Assembly: GCA_900770725.1 (NCBI GenBank)
Contig: CAAGLL010000082.1
Coordinates: 1 to 45,625 of the forward strand
DNA length: 45,625 nt
Direction: 5' to 3'
Source: an uncultured Succinivibrio sp.
GTDB taxonomy: Bacteria > Pseudomonadota > Gammaproteobacteria > Enterobacterales > Succinivibrionaceae
Below are positions 34,346 to 42,164 of the stretch, piece after piece (within the stretch, counting starts at the first letter, position 1; every line of letters starts with the position of its first letter). The notes beneath the pieces were generated by a model. It worked only from the letters and a program-made list of their open reading frames with translations. It was not told the origin of the DNA and did not search any database. Position numbers and translations under genes: made by a program.

Positions 34346-34665
34346 CAGAACGGCAGCTTCATGCCCGGAGGGAGCGGGATCCCGGCGGTGACGGCGCCTA
34401 AGAGCTCCTTGGACTTCTCCTCGACGCGGCGGCCGGCGTCATTGAAGGCGGCGGCGATGAGATCCTCGAGCACGTCCTTGTCCTCGCCCATCACCGACTC
34501 ATCGATGGTGACACGCTTGACCTCGCGGTTGCCGGTCATGGTCACCTTGACCATGCCGGCGCCCGACTCGCCGGTCACCTCGAGGTTCGCGACCTCTTCC
34601 TGGGCTTTCTGCATGCGCTCCTGAAGGGCCTGCGCCTGCCTTAACAAATTGGCCTGATTGAACAT
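34345..34665 (-). CDS. ybaB: YbaB/EbfC nucleoid-associated protein
   Basis: Small DNA-binding protein of 106 residues (E. coli 109). Begins MFNQANLLRQAQALQERMQKAQEE, a long helix typical of the family, and ends with a Pro-rich PLPPGMKLPF tail. I chose the start at 34665, with GGAG eight bases upstream, over an upstream in-frame ATG. It is coupled to recR. In E. coli dnaX precedes ybaB; here a MATE transporter gene does, so the cluster has been rearranged on this side too. Confidence 0.93.
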   Translation of the reverse strand: MFNQANLLRQAQALQERMQKAQEEVANLEVTGESGAGMVKVTMTGNREVKRVTIDESVMGEDKDVLEDLIAAAFNDAGRRVEEKSKELLGAVTAGIPLPPGMKLPF

Positions 34666-34728
34666 TGCTTGACTCCAAAAATTGAAACAGTGCGATCTTA
34701 CCAAAATCCCCGCCATGGCGCGGCGCGA

Positions 34729-36135
34729 TCACGCGCCGGCGGCGGCGCCGCTGCCGCCCCTGCCGGATCTCCAGAGCCTGATGTACTTTATCGAGCGCAG
34801 CGCGATGGCCGCGAAGGTGAGCACCTCCGAGAGCGGCACGGCAAGCCACAGCCCCGGGACGCCCAGCACATGGGGCAGGAGCACGAGCGAGGGCACCAGG
34901 AGCACCACGCCGCGCAAGAGCATGAAGACCACGGCCTCGGCGTCGCGGGCCATCGCCTGGTAGATCCCGATGAACGCGATGTTCATCGTGAAGAAGAGGA
35001 ACCCCAGCGAGAAGAGCGGCAGGCCGTAGCAGGCTATGGAGTACGCCGCAGCCTTGCGGCTTACGAAGAGCCCTGCGATCTGCTCGCCAAACCCCACCGA
35101 GAGCGCGGTGAGCACGATGCCTGAGCAGAGGGCCGCGGTCGCGGCGAACCTGATGGCCGCAGCCACGCGCTCATAGTCGCCCTTGCCGCGGCTGTAGCTT
35201 ATGATGGGCAGCGCCGACTGCGCGATGGCGTTGCCGAACATGAACACCAGCGGCAGCAGGTAGCAGGCGATGCCGAAGGCGGCCACGCCCTCCTCGTGCA
35301 GCGCGTCCATGAACACGTTGTTGCCAACGAACATCATGATCCCGATGGCCGCCTCGCCAACCAGGGTAGGGAAGCCCAGACGCGCCATGTAGGCGAGGTT
35401 CCTGAGGGTCAGCATGAGGCTCTTGAAGGTCAGGCGCAGCCTGTAGAGCTGGAGCGAGCGCGGGCGAAAGACCATGTACCAGAGCACCATGAGCGCGGCA
35501 AGGCACAGCGTCACAGAGCTTGCAAAGGCCGCGCCCATCATCCCCCAGCCAAGCGGGAACACGAAGAGCCAGTCTAAGAAGATGTTCGTGAGCGATGAGA
35601 ACACGCTCACGTACATCGCAAAGCGCGGCGAGCCGTCAAGCCTTATCACGAACTGCCCGGTCATCATGAACGACATGCAGCAGAACGTGGGGCCGAGCCA
35701 GACCACATACTCGTGCATCATCGGCAGCAGCTCCTGCGAGCAGCCAAGCGCAAGCGACACCTGATCGGTGGCGGCAAGCGAGAGCACGCTCACTATGAGC
35801 GAGAGCAGGAACGAGGCGCCCAGCGCCTGGGTCGCACAGATGCGCGCGGCCTTCTGGTTTCCCTGCGCCAGGTGCACTGCGGCGACCACGGAGACTCCGG
35901 CGCCCAGCATGAGTCCTATGCCGGTGCAGATGAGGAAGAGCGGGCCCGTGAGGTTCACCGCGGCCAGCGCCTGGCTGCCCACTCCCCTGCCCACGAAGAT
36001 CCCGTCTGCGATGTTGAAGATCCCGCCGAAGAGCAGCCCGGTGAGCGTGGGCACGAAGATCCCCACGAAGAGCCTGCTTATGTCGGTGTGCTCAAAGTCG
36101 ATCTTGTCCCTTCCAGAGTTCAGCAGCTTTGCCAT
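34729..36135 (-). CDS. MATE-family efflux transporter
   Basis: A 468-residue inner-membrane exporter with 12 predicted helices in two six-helix bundles; the second repeat starts near residue 240 (ARLGFPTLVGEAAIG). Blocks such as LFGGIFNIADGIFVGRGVG and LPIISYSRGKGDYER are typical of the MATE branch that includes MepA/DinF-like proteins. It exports cationic drugs or metabolites using ion gradients; the substrate is unknown. AGGAGG precedes the ATG. The AraC-type regulator gene ends 52 bp upstream on the same strand and probably controls it. Confidence 0.9.
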   Translation of the reverse strand: MAKLLNSGRDKIDFEHTDISRLFVGIFVPTLTGLLFGGIFNIADGIFVGRGVGSQALAAVNLTGPLFLICTGIGLMLGAGVSVVAAVHLAQGNQKAARICATQALGASFLLSLIVSVLSLAATDQVSLALGCSQELLPMMHEYVVWLGPTFCCMSFMMTGQFVIRLDGSPRFAMYVSVFSSLTNIFLDWLFVFPLGWGMMGAAFASSVTLCLAALMVLWYMVFRPRSLQLYRLRLTFKSLMLTLRNLAYMARLGFPTLVGEAAIGIMMFVGNNVFMDALHEEGVAAFGIACYLLPLVFMFGNAIAQSALPIISYSRGKGDYERVAAAIRFAATAALCSGIVLTALSVGFGEQIAGLFVSRKAAAYSIACYGLPLFSLGFLFFTMNIAFIGIYQAMARDAEAVVFMLLRGVVLLVPSLVLLPHVLGVPGLWLAVPLSEVLTFAAIALRSIKYIRLWRSGRGGSGAAAGA

Positions 36136-36187
36136 GGTCGTGTCCTCCTTTTTGATCTGATCGGTGGTTTTGAAAGGTGCCCGCGCA

Positions 36188-37003
36188 TCAAGAACGCAGC
36201 GCCGCGCGGTAGGCGCTGAGCGTCGTTCCGGTTTCCTTCTTCCAGAACTTGCACATGTACGATGGATCGCGGAAGTTCAGCACCCGCGCGATCGAGTCGA
36301 TGTTCATGTCGGTGGTGGAGAGGAGCTTCTTCATCTCCGCAACCGCCTGGCGCCTGATGGCCTGCTTGGGGCTCTCCCCGTGCCGCCCCACCACGTCCGC
36401 AAGGTAGCCTGGCGTCACGCAGAGCTCACTTGCGTACCACGCGACGTCGCGGTGGGCGCGGATGTTCTCGGCCAGCAGCACGTAGAACTGGTTGCACAGC
36501 GTCCCCACGTGGTGGCTGCCCGGCCTGGACGGGAGCGCGACTGACAAGGAGTCGCGCAGCATCAGCGCCGCGGCGTGCAGGAGATCCGAGGCCGCGCGCG
36601 GGGCCGAGCGCCCGCCGCCCTGCAAAAGCCTCGATGCCAGCGTGAAGATCTCAGGGGCTGCGGCAACGCCGTCGTGCACCGGCGGATCGGCTATCTGCAC
36701 GAAGAACTCCGGGCGGAAATCGCAGAGCACCTCCTTAAGAAGCCTTGATGAGGCGAGCATCCAGGCCGCCGAGCAGCCGTTTTGCACATGCTCGAGGCAC
36801 TCGCCGTGGAAGTCCGGCTCGACCACGAGGAGCGAGCCTGGCCTCAGCGCCCCGCTCCAGGAGCCGTCGGATACCACGGCGCTGCCGCCGGTGCAGCAGG
36901 CAAAGAGCCAGGCAGGGCCGGCGGAGCGCCAGATCTCAAGCGCCTTGCCAAGCGGCCCGACCCTGCCTGTGATCCCAGATGTGCCTTCGAGCACGCCTTC
37001 CAT
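36188..37003 (-). CDS. AraC-family transcriptional regulator
   Basis: A 271-residue regulator. The C-terminal ~100 residues hold two helix-turn-helix units: ELCVTPGYLADVVGRHGESPKQAIR and MNIDSIARVLNFRDPSYMCKFWKKETGTTLSAYR, the standard AraC/XylS signature. The N-terminal part (residues 1-160) looks like a cupin-like sensor domain with no readable ligand. The start at 37003 follows AGGAGA by five bases; a frame 26 codons longer is open but lacks this support. Placement directly before the MATE gene suggests it regulates that exporter. Confidence 0.88.
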   Translation of the reverse strand: MEGVLEGTSGITGRVGPLGKALEIWRSAGPAWLFACCTGGSAVVSDGSWSGALRPGSLLVVEPDFHGECLEHVQNGCSAAWMLASSRLLKEVLCDFRPEFFVQIADPPVHDGVAAAPEIFTLASRLLQGGGRSAPRAASDLLHAAALMLRDSLSVALPSRPGSHHVGTLCNQFYVLLAENIRAHRDVAWYASELCVTPGYLADVVGRHGESPKQAIRRQAVAEMKKLLSTTDMNIDSIARVLNFRDPSYMCKFWKKETGTTLSAYRAALRS

Positions 37004-37148
37004 GACTATCTCCTGCCTCCTCAACGCCGGCACAAGATAGCACCCATGCCGCGCACGCCACTTGGGATCCGAGAAAAGCACCGAAAACCCCGAAGATTTT
37101 CACATACCGCTCATCAATCCGGGAGCGCGGCCTTAAGGGGCAGGGATC

Positions 37149-37177
37149 AAAAAAGCGGGCCTGTGGCCCGCTTTTTT
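37149..37177. terminator. Intrinsic terminator of the acetyltransferase gene
   Basis: AAAAGCGGGCC (37151-37161) pairs with GGCCCGCTTTT (37165-37175) around TGT, with T-runs of at least six on both strands. A strong bidirectional terminator. Confidence 0.9.
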
Positions 37178-37190
37178 GAAGAGCTTGGCT

Positions 37191-37781
37191 TCAGGCGAGG
37201 TTCTCGTTGGCCTTGTCGATGATCTTCTGGACCTCGGCGCGGTCGAGCTTGGAGAACGGGATGAAGGGGGCCGGGCGCTCGGTGCCCTCCTCGTCGCAGA
37301 TGCGCTTCTCCAGCAAGTTGACGTCAAGCCACCTGCCGTTCTTGTAGCCGGTCTTGTGCAGCACGCCGCACTTGTTGAAGCCGAGCTTGCGGTGCAGCGA
37401 CTCCGAGCGCGGGTTGCCCTCGGTGACGTTCGAGTAGACGTTGCGCACGTTCTGGAGCCTTAAGATGTCCATGAGCACGTTCATCGCGGCGGTGCCGTAG
37501 TGGTTGCCGCGGCGGTTGAGCCTGATGAAGGCGCGCAGCTCAGCGTTCCAAGACAGGCCGGGCTGGGCCAGATCGCCGTGGGCGAAGGCGTAGCCCACGA
37601 CCTCGGAGTCGTCCTCGATGACGATGAAAGGATAATCGTGGGAGAAGGCGAGGATCTGGGTCTCCTTGTCGGCGACGCTGGGGATCTCGTACTCCAGAGT
37701 GATCGGGGTCTCGATGTACTGCTTTAAGATGTCGAGAAGCGCCGAGGCATCCTGTACCACGGCAAGACGTATGTGAGCCAT
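37191..37781 (-). CDS. GNAT-family N-acetyltransferase (phosphinothricin-acetyltransferase-like)
   Basis: A 196-residue acetyltransferase. N-terminal MAHIRLAVVQDASALLDILKQYIETPITLEYE is typical of the PAT/YncA branch. The acetyl-CoA loop lies around ELRAFIRLNRRGNHYGTAAMNVL, and ESLHRKLGFNKCGVLHKTGYKNGRW near the C-terminus is the usual final motif. It probably acetylates a small amine. The start at 37781 fits AGGGGA; a second ATG two codons upstream is too close to that site. It is divergent from the candidate small RNA. Confidence 0.88.
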   Translation of the reverse strand: MAHIRLAVVQDASALLDILKQYIETPITLEYEIPSVADKETQILAFSHDYPFIVIEDDSEVVGYAFAHGDLAQPGLSWNAELRAFIRLNRRGNHYGTAAMNVLMDILRLQNVRNVYSNVTEGNPRSESLHRKLGFNKCGVLHKTGYKNGRWLDVNLLEKRICDEEGTERPAPFIPFSKLDRAEVQKIIDKANENLA

Positions 37782-37897
37782 TTTCATTCCCCTGTTCGTG
37801 CGGCATGCGTGCCGCATCAAGTTGTTGTAGGGCCATTCTAGCAAGTGCGGCAGGCTTTTCAAATGCGCGGACCCGCATGGAACGGGGCAAATTGATT

Positions 37898-37913
37898 TGT
37901 GATCATGATCACG
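37898..37913. promoter_or_regulatory. CRP-type binding site
   Basis: TGTGATCATGATCACG matches the CRP consensus TGTGA-N6-TCACA except for the last base. It is centred roughly 62-70 bp before the predicted small-RNA start and about 125 bp before the acetyltransferase start, so it could control either. Confidence 0.65.
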
Positions 37914-37938
37914 TTTTCTAAAAATGTGAAAAATTTTC

Positions 37939-37967
37939 TTGATGAAAAGGTCACTTTTATGTAACAT
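37939..37967 (+). promoter_or_regulatory. Sigma-70 promoter of the candidate small RNA
   Basis: TTGATG (37939-37944) and TAACAT (37962-37967) are separated by exactly 17 bases, in an AT-rich stretch, directed toward the stem-loops and terminator downstream. No protein frame follows. Confidence 0.65.
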
Positions 37968-37970
37968 ACA

Positions 37971-38084
37971 ACCATCATCTTAACGTTGTGTTCTGATGGT
38001 TAGTAGCGGGGTTCTCTTCAGTGAGATTCCTCAAACTCCAAAGCAGATAATTAGCCCTGGCCCCTTCGGCCGGGGTCTTTTTTT
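37971..38084 (+). ncRNA. Candidate small regulatory RNA
   Basis: About 114 bases between a good promoter and a strong terminator without a coding frame. The 5' end folds into AACCATCA/TGATGGTT (37970-37977 with 37994-38001), then a small TCTC/GAGA hairpin, a single-stranded stretch rich in CCTC and AAACTCC, and a terminator stem CCCTGGCC/GGCCGGGG (38055-38062 with 38068-38075) followed by seven T (38078-38084). This is the layout of an Hfq-type sRNA. The CRP-like site upstream suggests carbon control, as known for Spot 42 and CyaR; I see no sequence match to either. Confidence 0.6.
38055..38084 (+). terminator. Rho-independent terminator of the candidate small RNA
   Basis: An 8-bp GC-rich stem with a CCTTC loop followed by TC and seven T. 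No gene upstream on the plus strand other than the proposed RNA explains it. Confidence 0.85.
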
Positions 38085-38363
38085 GCCCCCGCTTTAAGTC
38101 ATTTTTGTACGCCCTGCCCTCAAAAGCAAACCTTCCAAGGTCTCGTTTGCTTCCGTTTCATGAAAATAAATTTCTGCGGTGCGGAGAAATCACATCAGGG
38201 CTTGAGTCCTGCAGCTTCCACCTGCCAGAAAAGCGCAAGCCAGCGCACTTGGATCGGCGCTCCGCATGCGCGAGCTTTGGAAACGGGGGATCCGGTGAGT
38301 CGGCGATCGCAAGCCCATGGCAGGCCCTGCGCTGCGCGTGGGATTGATGGATGCAAGGGAAAG
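38085..38363. other. Stretch without a supported gene
   Basis: About 280 bp. It contains an 8-bp inverted repeat AAGCAAAC/GTTTGCTT (38124-38131 with 38145-38152) that could be an operator or a remnant stem. Short plus-strand frames here have no ribosome site or family resemblance. Confidence 0.5.
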
Positions 38364-38390
38364 AAAGCCCGGCTTTTAGGGCCGGGCTTT
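38364..38390 (-). terminator. Intrinsic terminator of feoAB
   Basis: AAAGCCCGGC (38364-38373) pairs with GCCGGGCTTT (38381-38390); the minus strand continues CTTTCTTTCCC. It lies 31 bp past the feoB stop. Confidence 0.85.
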
Positions 38391-38421
38391 GGCTTGTTGT
38401 GGAAGGAATTACTCCTTCAGG

Positions 38422-40572
38422 TCAGACATTCTTCGCGGCGATGCGCAGCGAGGTGCCCTTGCCGTGATCCTTCCTCAAAAGGAGGTAGAGGAAGACCGCC
38501 AGCACGATGAAGGCAACCACGGTGAACGGCCCGAACGGGACCTGGCCTAGGATGAGGCCGCCTATCTGGTAGATGACCAGCGAGAGGCAGTAGGCGTAGC
38601 AGAGCATGTAGCTCACGGCAAAGCCGAACCACTTGCCGGAGCCGAACTGGCGCTTCATGGCGCCCATGGCGGCGACGCAAGGAGTGGACCAGAGGTTGAA
38701 GGCCAGGAAGGCGAACGCGGCGACCGAGGTCGGGAACACGCCCTGGAGGGCGGCCGACAGGCCCTGGTCATCCTCGGCAACATCCGAGCCGAGGCCCAGA
38801 AGCACCGCCATGGTGCCGACGACGTTCTCCTTGGCCAGCAGCCCGGTGATGACGGCGACTGCGGCCTGCCAGAAGCCGAAGCCCAGCGGCGCGAAGATGA
38901 ACGCCACCACGGTGCCGAAGGAGGCCAGCATGGACTTGGAGACGTCGACCATCTGGAAGCCATCGGAGGTGAAGTTGAAGTTCGAGAGGAACCAGATGAT
39001 GACCACGGTGCCGAAGATGATGGTGCCGGCCTTGATGATGAAGGCCTTGCAGCGCTCGTAGGTGGTCCTGAACACGTTCAGGGCGCGCGGCATGTGGTAG
39101 TCGGGCAGCTCCATCACGAACGGGCTGACATCCTCCTGGAAGGCGGAGCTCTTCTTGAGGATGATGCCGGTGACGGCGATCGAGAAGATGCCCAGCAGGT
39201 AGACGGCCGGGGCGATCCAGGTCTGCTCGGGGAAGAACGACATGAAGATCATGGTCATGATCGGCAGCTTGGCCGAGCAAGGCATGAACGAGGTCGTGAT
39301 CAGCGTGATGCGCTGCTCGTTGACGTTGTCGATGCTCTTGGTGGACATCAGCGCAGGCACGGCGCAGCCCGTGGCGATCAGGATGGGGATGAAGCTGCGG
39401 CCGGAGAGGCCGAAGCGCCTGAAGAGCCTGTCGAGGACGAACGCGACGCGGGTCATGTAGCCGCACTGCTCGACGATGGAGAGCAGGAAGAACAGCACGA
39501 TCATCTGGGGGACGAAGCCCAAGACCGCGCCGACGCCGCCGATGATGCCGTCGACGAGCAGCGAGCGCAGCCAGTCAGGCGCGAGCGCCTGATCGAGCAG
39601 CCAGTTGGCGCCGTCGGTGCACCACTGTCCGAAGACCACGTCGTTGGCGTAGTCGGTGGCGGCGGTGCCCACGGTGGTGACCGCGAGGTAGTAGATCACG
39701 TAGATGATCGCCGCGAAGATCGGCAATGCCAGCCACTTGTTGGTGACGACGTTGTCGATCTTGCGGGAGATGGAGGCCTTGGCGGAAGCGCCGGTCTTCC
39801 TGGTGACGACCGGGATGATCTTGTCGATGAAGGCGTAGCGGGCCTGCGGGAAGTAGGCCTCGGCGTCGGTGCCGAACTCGCGCTCGATGGAGGCGCGGTC
39901 GCGGGCGACCTCGGCCAGGAGCTTCTCGCTGCCTCGGTACTCCTCGAGGTAGACCTTGTCCTGCTGGAGGAGCGAGGTTGCCACGAAGATCTTCTCGGCG
40001 CTGTTGGCGTCTTTGCCAAGCAGCTTGCCGATGTCGCCGAGCATGCCGAGGACGGACTGCGGGTAGACGGAGGAGGCCTTGGTCGAGGCCTTGGCCGCGC
40101 CGATGGCGTCCAGGAGCTCGTTCAGGCCCTTGCCAGTTGAGCCGGAGATCGGGACTACCTTGATGCCAAGCTCCTCGGAGAGCTTTGCCGCATCTATCTC
40201 GATGCCCTTGTCATTGAGCAGGTCGCACATGTTGAGCGCAACCACCATCGGCCTGCCCATGGGCAGGATCTCGAGGGTCAGGGAGAGCGAGCGCTCGAGG
40301 TGGGTCGCATCGACCACGTTGAGCACCACGTCATAGTCGTCGGAGAGCAGGAAGTTGCGCGAGACGATCTCCTCGGCCGAATACGGGGAGAGGGAATAGA
40401 GGCCAGGGAGGTCGACGACGTCCCAGTCGCGCTTGGAGATCTTGCCGATGACCTGGTCGACGGTGACGCCCGGCCAGTTGCCGACGTACTGGTTGGCCCC
40501 GGTCAGGGCGTTGAACAGGGTGGTCTTGCCGCAGTTCTGGTTGCCGATGAGGGCGATGGTCTTCTCAGTCAT
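38422..40572 (-). CDS. feoB: Ferrous iron transporter FeoB
   Basis: Inner-membrane ferrous iron importer with an N-terminal G-protein domain. 716 residues from MTEKTIAL. G motifs: GNQNCGKTT at residues 10-18, the switch Thr in PGVTVD, DLPGLYS (G3) and NMCD (G4). Two Gate domains with conserved cysteines follow (IPILIATGCAVPAL and MPCSAKLPI), then a FeoB-associated Cys region and a short basic tail that may be a remnant of FeoC. Its ATG overlaps the feoA stop (TGATG at 40572). Suits an anaerobe where iron is reduced. Confidence 0.96.
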   Translation of the reverse strand: MTEKTIALIGNQNCGKTTLFNALTGANQYVGNWPGVTVDQVIGKISKRDWDVVDLPGLYSLSPYSAEEIVSRNFLLSDDYDVVLNVVDATHLERSLSLTLEILPMGRPMVVALNMCDLLNDKGIEIDAAKLSEELGIKVVPISGSTGKGLNELLDAIGAAKASTKASSVYPQSVLGMLGDIGKLLGKDANSAEKIFVATSLLQQDKVYLEEYRGSEKLLAEVARDRASIEREFGTDAEAYFPQARYAFIDKIIPVVTRKTGASAKASISRKIDNVVTNKWLALPIFAAIIYVIYYLAVTTVGTAATDYANDVVFGQWCTDGANWLLDQALAPDWLRSLLVDGIIGGVGAVLGFVPQMIVLFFLLSIVEQCGYMTRVAFVLDRLFRRFGLSGRSFIPILIATGCAVPALMSTKSIDNVNEQRITLITTSFMPCSAKLPIMTMIFMSFFPEQTWIAPAVYLLGIFSIAVTGIILKKSSAFQEDVSPFVMELPDYHMPRALNVFRTTYERCKAFIIKAGTIIFGTVVIIWFLSNFNFTSDGFQMVDVSKSMLASFGTVVAFIFAPLGFGFWQAAVAVITGLLAKENVVGTMAVLLGLGSDVAEDDQGLSAALQGVFPTSVAAFAFLAFNLWSTPCVAAMGAMKRQFGSGKWFGFAVSYMLCYAYCLSLVIYQIGGLILGQVPFGPFTVVAFIVLAVFLYLLLRKDHGKGTSLRIAAKNV

Positions 40573-40796
40573 CACTGCACCTCCACCAGGCTGGCGTCGC
40601 TCTTGCGCACGGTCAGCGCGTAGCCGCGCACGCTCAATTCAATGGGATCGCCGAGAGGGGCGGCCCTGACCATGGTGACCTTGGTCTTGGGGGTGATGCC
40701 CATGTCGAGGAGCCTGCGGCGCAGCGAGGTTCCCTCGCCGTGCACAGACACGACCTCTGCGCTCTCGCCTCTGTTCAAACTGTCTAATGTCTTCAT
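40572..40796 (-). CDS. feoA: Ferrous iron transport protein FeoA
   Basis: A 74-residue cytoplasmic SH3-like protein that supports FeoB. Contains LRRRLLDMGITPKTKV and DPIELSVRGYALTVRKSDA, the standard FeoA core. It is the first gene of the feoAB operon and is translationally coupled to feoB. Its ribosome site is weak. No classic Fur box was seen; a different palindrome lies upstream. Confidence 0.94.
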   Translation of the reverse strand: MKTLDSLNRGESAEVVSVHGEGTSLRRRLLDMGITPKTKVTMVRAAPLGDPIELSVRGYALTVRKSDASLVEVQ

Positions 40797-41114
40797 TTTG
40801 TGCCTGAATCCGAACTGACTTTGAATATTTCTGTTTGTTATCAGATGGTTTTGATCCAGTTAGCTAAAAGCAATTAGCTTCCCCTAACACTCGGTAGTTT
40901 AGGCTAACCAAAAATGTGATGCAAGACGTATTTCAAGATGTTGAACAAGATGTTGCGCCCTGCCCTGAAGCGTAGCCAAAAGCACCGCCTGTGTGCATGT
41001 CTGCGCAGGCCTTGGGGTGCTCCAATGGCTTCAGGCGCGGCGCCGGATCTGGAAGCGGGATTGGGAGGAAGAAAGAGATAGAGGGAAAAATGCGAGAGGG
41101 GTTTTGATGAGGCG
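40797..41114. other. feo upstream region and gap without a gene
   Basis: About 320 bp. The part next to feoA is AT-rich and probably holds the promoter (TGATAAC-like box near 40835). Further out lies a two-copy 12-base tandem repeat, CAAGATGTTG at 40934-40943 and 40946-40955. No coding frame is supported. Confidence 0.45.
40862..40879. promoter_or_regulatory. Palindrome upstream of feoA, possible operator
   Basis: AGCTAA (40862-40867) and TTAGCT (40874-40879) form an inverted repeat with a six-base spacer, 66 bp before feoA. It is not a canonical Fur or FNR site, so the regulator is unknown. Confidence 0.4.
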
Positions 41115-41141
41115 GCAGGGCCGCGCATTGCGCGGCCCTGC
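41115..41141 (-). terminator. Hairpin downstream of the hydrolase gene
   Basis: GCAGGGCCGCGC (41115-41126) pairs perfectly with GCGCGGCCCTGC (41130-41141) around ATT, 18 bp past the stop. No T-run follows on the minus strand. Confidence 0.6.
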
Positions 41142-41159
41142 TCATCTTATGGCCTTGGT

Positions 41160-42068
41160 TCAGGCCTTGAGGTGGCGGTCGAGGAACTCGAGCATCACGT
41201 CCTGGACCTCCTTCTGCACCCAGTACGGGCCGCCGTGGCCCGCGCCCTCGACGAGGTAGCGCTCCGACTCGATGCCGTGATCGCGCAGCGCCTGGAACAT
41301 GATGTCGGTCTCGACCTCGGAGACCAGGGTGTCCTTGGTCCCGTGGAAGAGCAGGAACGGCGGGGTGTGCTCGTCGACGTAGTTGGCCGGGTTGTAAATC
41401 GCGACCTCCTGGGGACGGTCCTCGACGGAGGAGTCGACGCCGCCGCAGATGGTGCAGCCGTTGAGCCAGAGCGCCTGGCAGGCCGACGGGGATGAGTACT
41501 CGTGCTCCTTCTCAGGGCCAAGCCCCTCGGCCATGCGCGAGAGGTCGGTGACGCCGTATATGTCCACGACGCAGGAGACGTTGCTCTTGACGTCCATGTT
41601 CTCGCCTGCGTCAAAGCGCCCGCTGTAGCCGGTGACCCCGGCAAAGGCCGAGAGGTAGCCGCCTGCGGAGGTGCCCATGATCCCGATGCGGTCCTGCTTG
41701 ATCCCAAAGCGCATCGCGTTCTTCCTCAGGTAGCGGATCGCCGCCTTGACGTCGATGATCGGCGCGGGGAGGTTGGCCTGCGGGGCGAAGCGGTACTCGA
41801 CTGAGGCGACGAGGTAGCCTGCCTCGGCAAGGCGCATCCTTATTTCAAGGTGCGAGGCGCGGTTGCAGGTGATGAAGCCGCCGCCGGTGACGAAGACCAC
41901 CGCGGGGAGCAGCTTTCCAAGGCGCGGCTTTAAGATGTCCATCTTGAGGTCGACGTTGGGGTAGCTGTGGACGCTCACCTGCGAGAAGGTGACGCCTTCA
42001 ATGAGGTCGATGCGCGGGCGATCGAGCTTGACCTTGAGGATCTTGCTCTGGGCGTGCTGGGTTTGCAT
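41160..42068 (-). CDS. Alpha/beta hydrolase (esterase/lipase, BD-FAE-like)
   Basis: A 302-residue cytoplasmic hydrolase. The oxyanion-hole motif is GGGF near residue 63, the nucleophile Ser is in GTSAGGYLS near 132-140, the acid is in HGTKDTLVSE and the base in GAGHGG near residue 279. This order matches bacterial esterases that remove acyl groups from small esters or sugars. No signal peptide. The start at 42068 (MQTQHAQSK) has GGAGAG upstream; an ATG eleven codons earlier has less support. Substrate unknown; it lies alone between feo and the outer-membrane gene. Confidence 0.85.
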   Translation of the reverse strand: MQTQHAQSKILKVKLDRPRIDLIEGVTFSQVSVHSYPNVDLKMDILKPRLGKLLPAVVFVTGGGFITCNRASHLEIRMRLAEAGYLVASVEYRFAPQANLPAPIIDVKAAIRYLRKNAMRFGIKQDRIGIMGTSAGGYLSAFAGVTGYSGRFDAGENMDVKSNVSCVVDIYGVTDLSRMAEGLGPEKEHEYSSPSACQALWLNGCTICGGVDSSVEDRPQEVAIYNPANYVDEHTPPFLLFHGTKDTLVSEVETDIMFQALRDHGIESERYLVEGAGHGGPYWVQKEVQDVMLEFLDRHLKA

Positions 42069-42090
42069 GTTGCTCTCTCCAAGATCACCG

Positions 42091-42110
42091 CAGGCGGCCA
42101 AGGCCGCCTG
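42091..42110. promoter_or_regulatory. Perfect 9-bp inverted repeat before the hydrolase gene
   Basis: CAGGCGGCC (42091-42099) and GGCCGCCTG (42102-42110) around AA, 22 bp upstream of the ATG. It may be a leader stem or the end of the outer-membrane-protein transcript. Confidence 0.45.
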
Positions 42111-42148
42111 CTCATGTGCTTCAGGTGCTGTATGCCTGAAGATTATAC

Positions 42149-42164
42149 GGCACTGCGCAGTGCC
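42149..42164 (-). terminator. Palindromic hairpin right after the outer-membrane protein stop
   Basis: GGCACTGCGCAGTGCC is fully self-complementary and touches the TAA of the gene. A second inverted repeat, TTCAGG/CCTGAA, lies at about 42120-42140. T content after the stem is low. Confidence 0.5.

Noticed and set aside
34666..34728. dnaX remnant upstream of ybaB, expected from E. coli order
   Set aside because: The gap is only 63 bp and the next gene is a MATE transporter; no dnaX-like sequence is visible.
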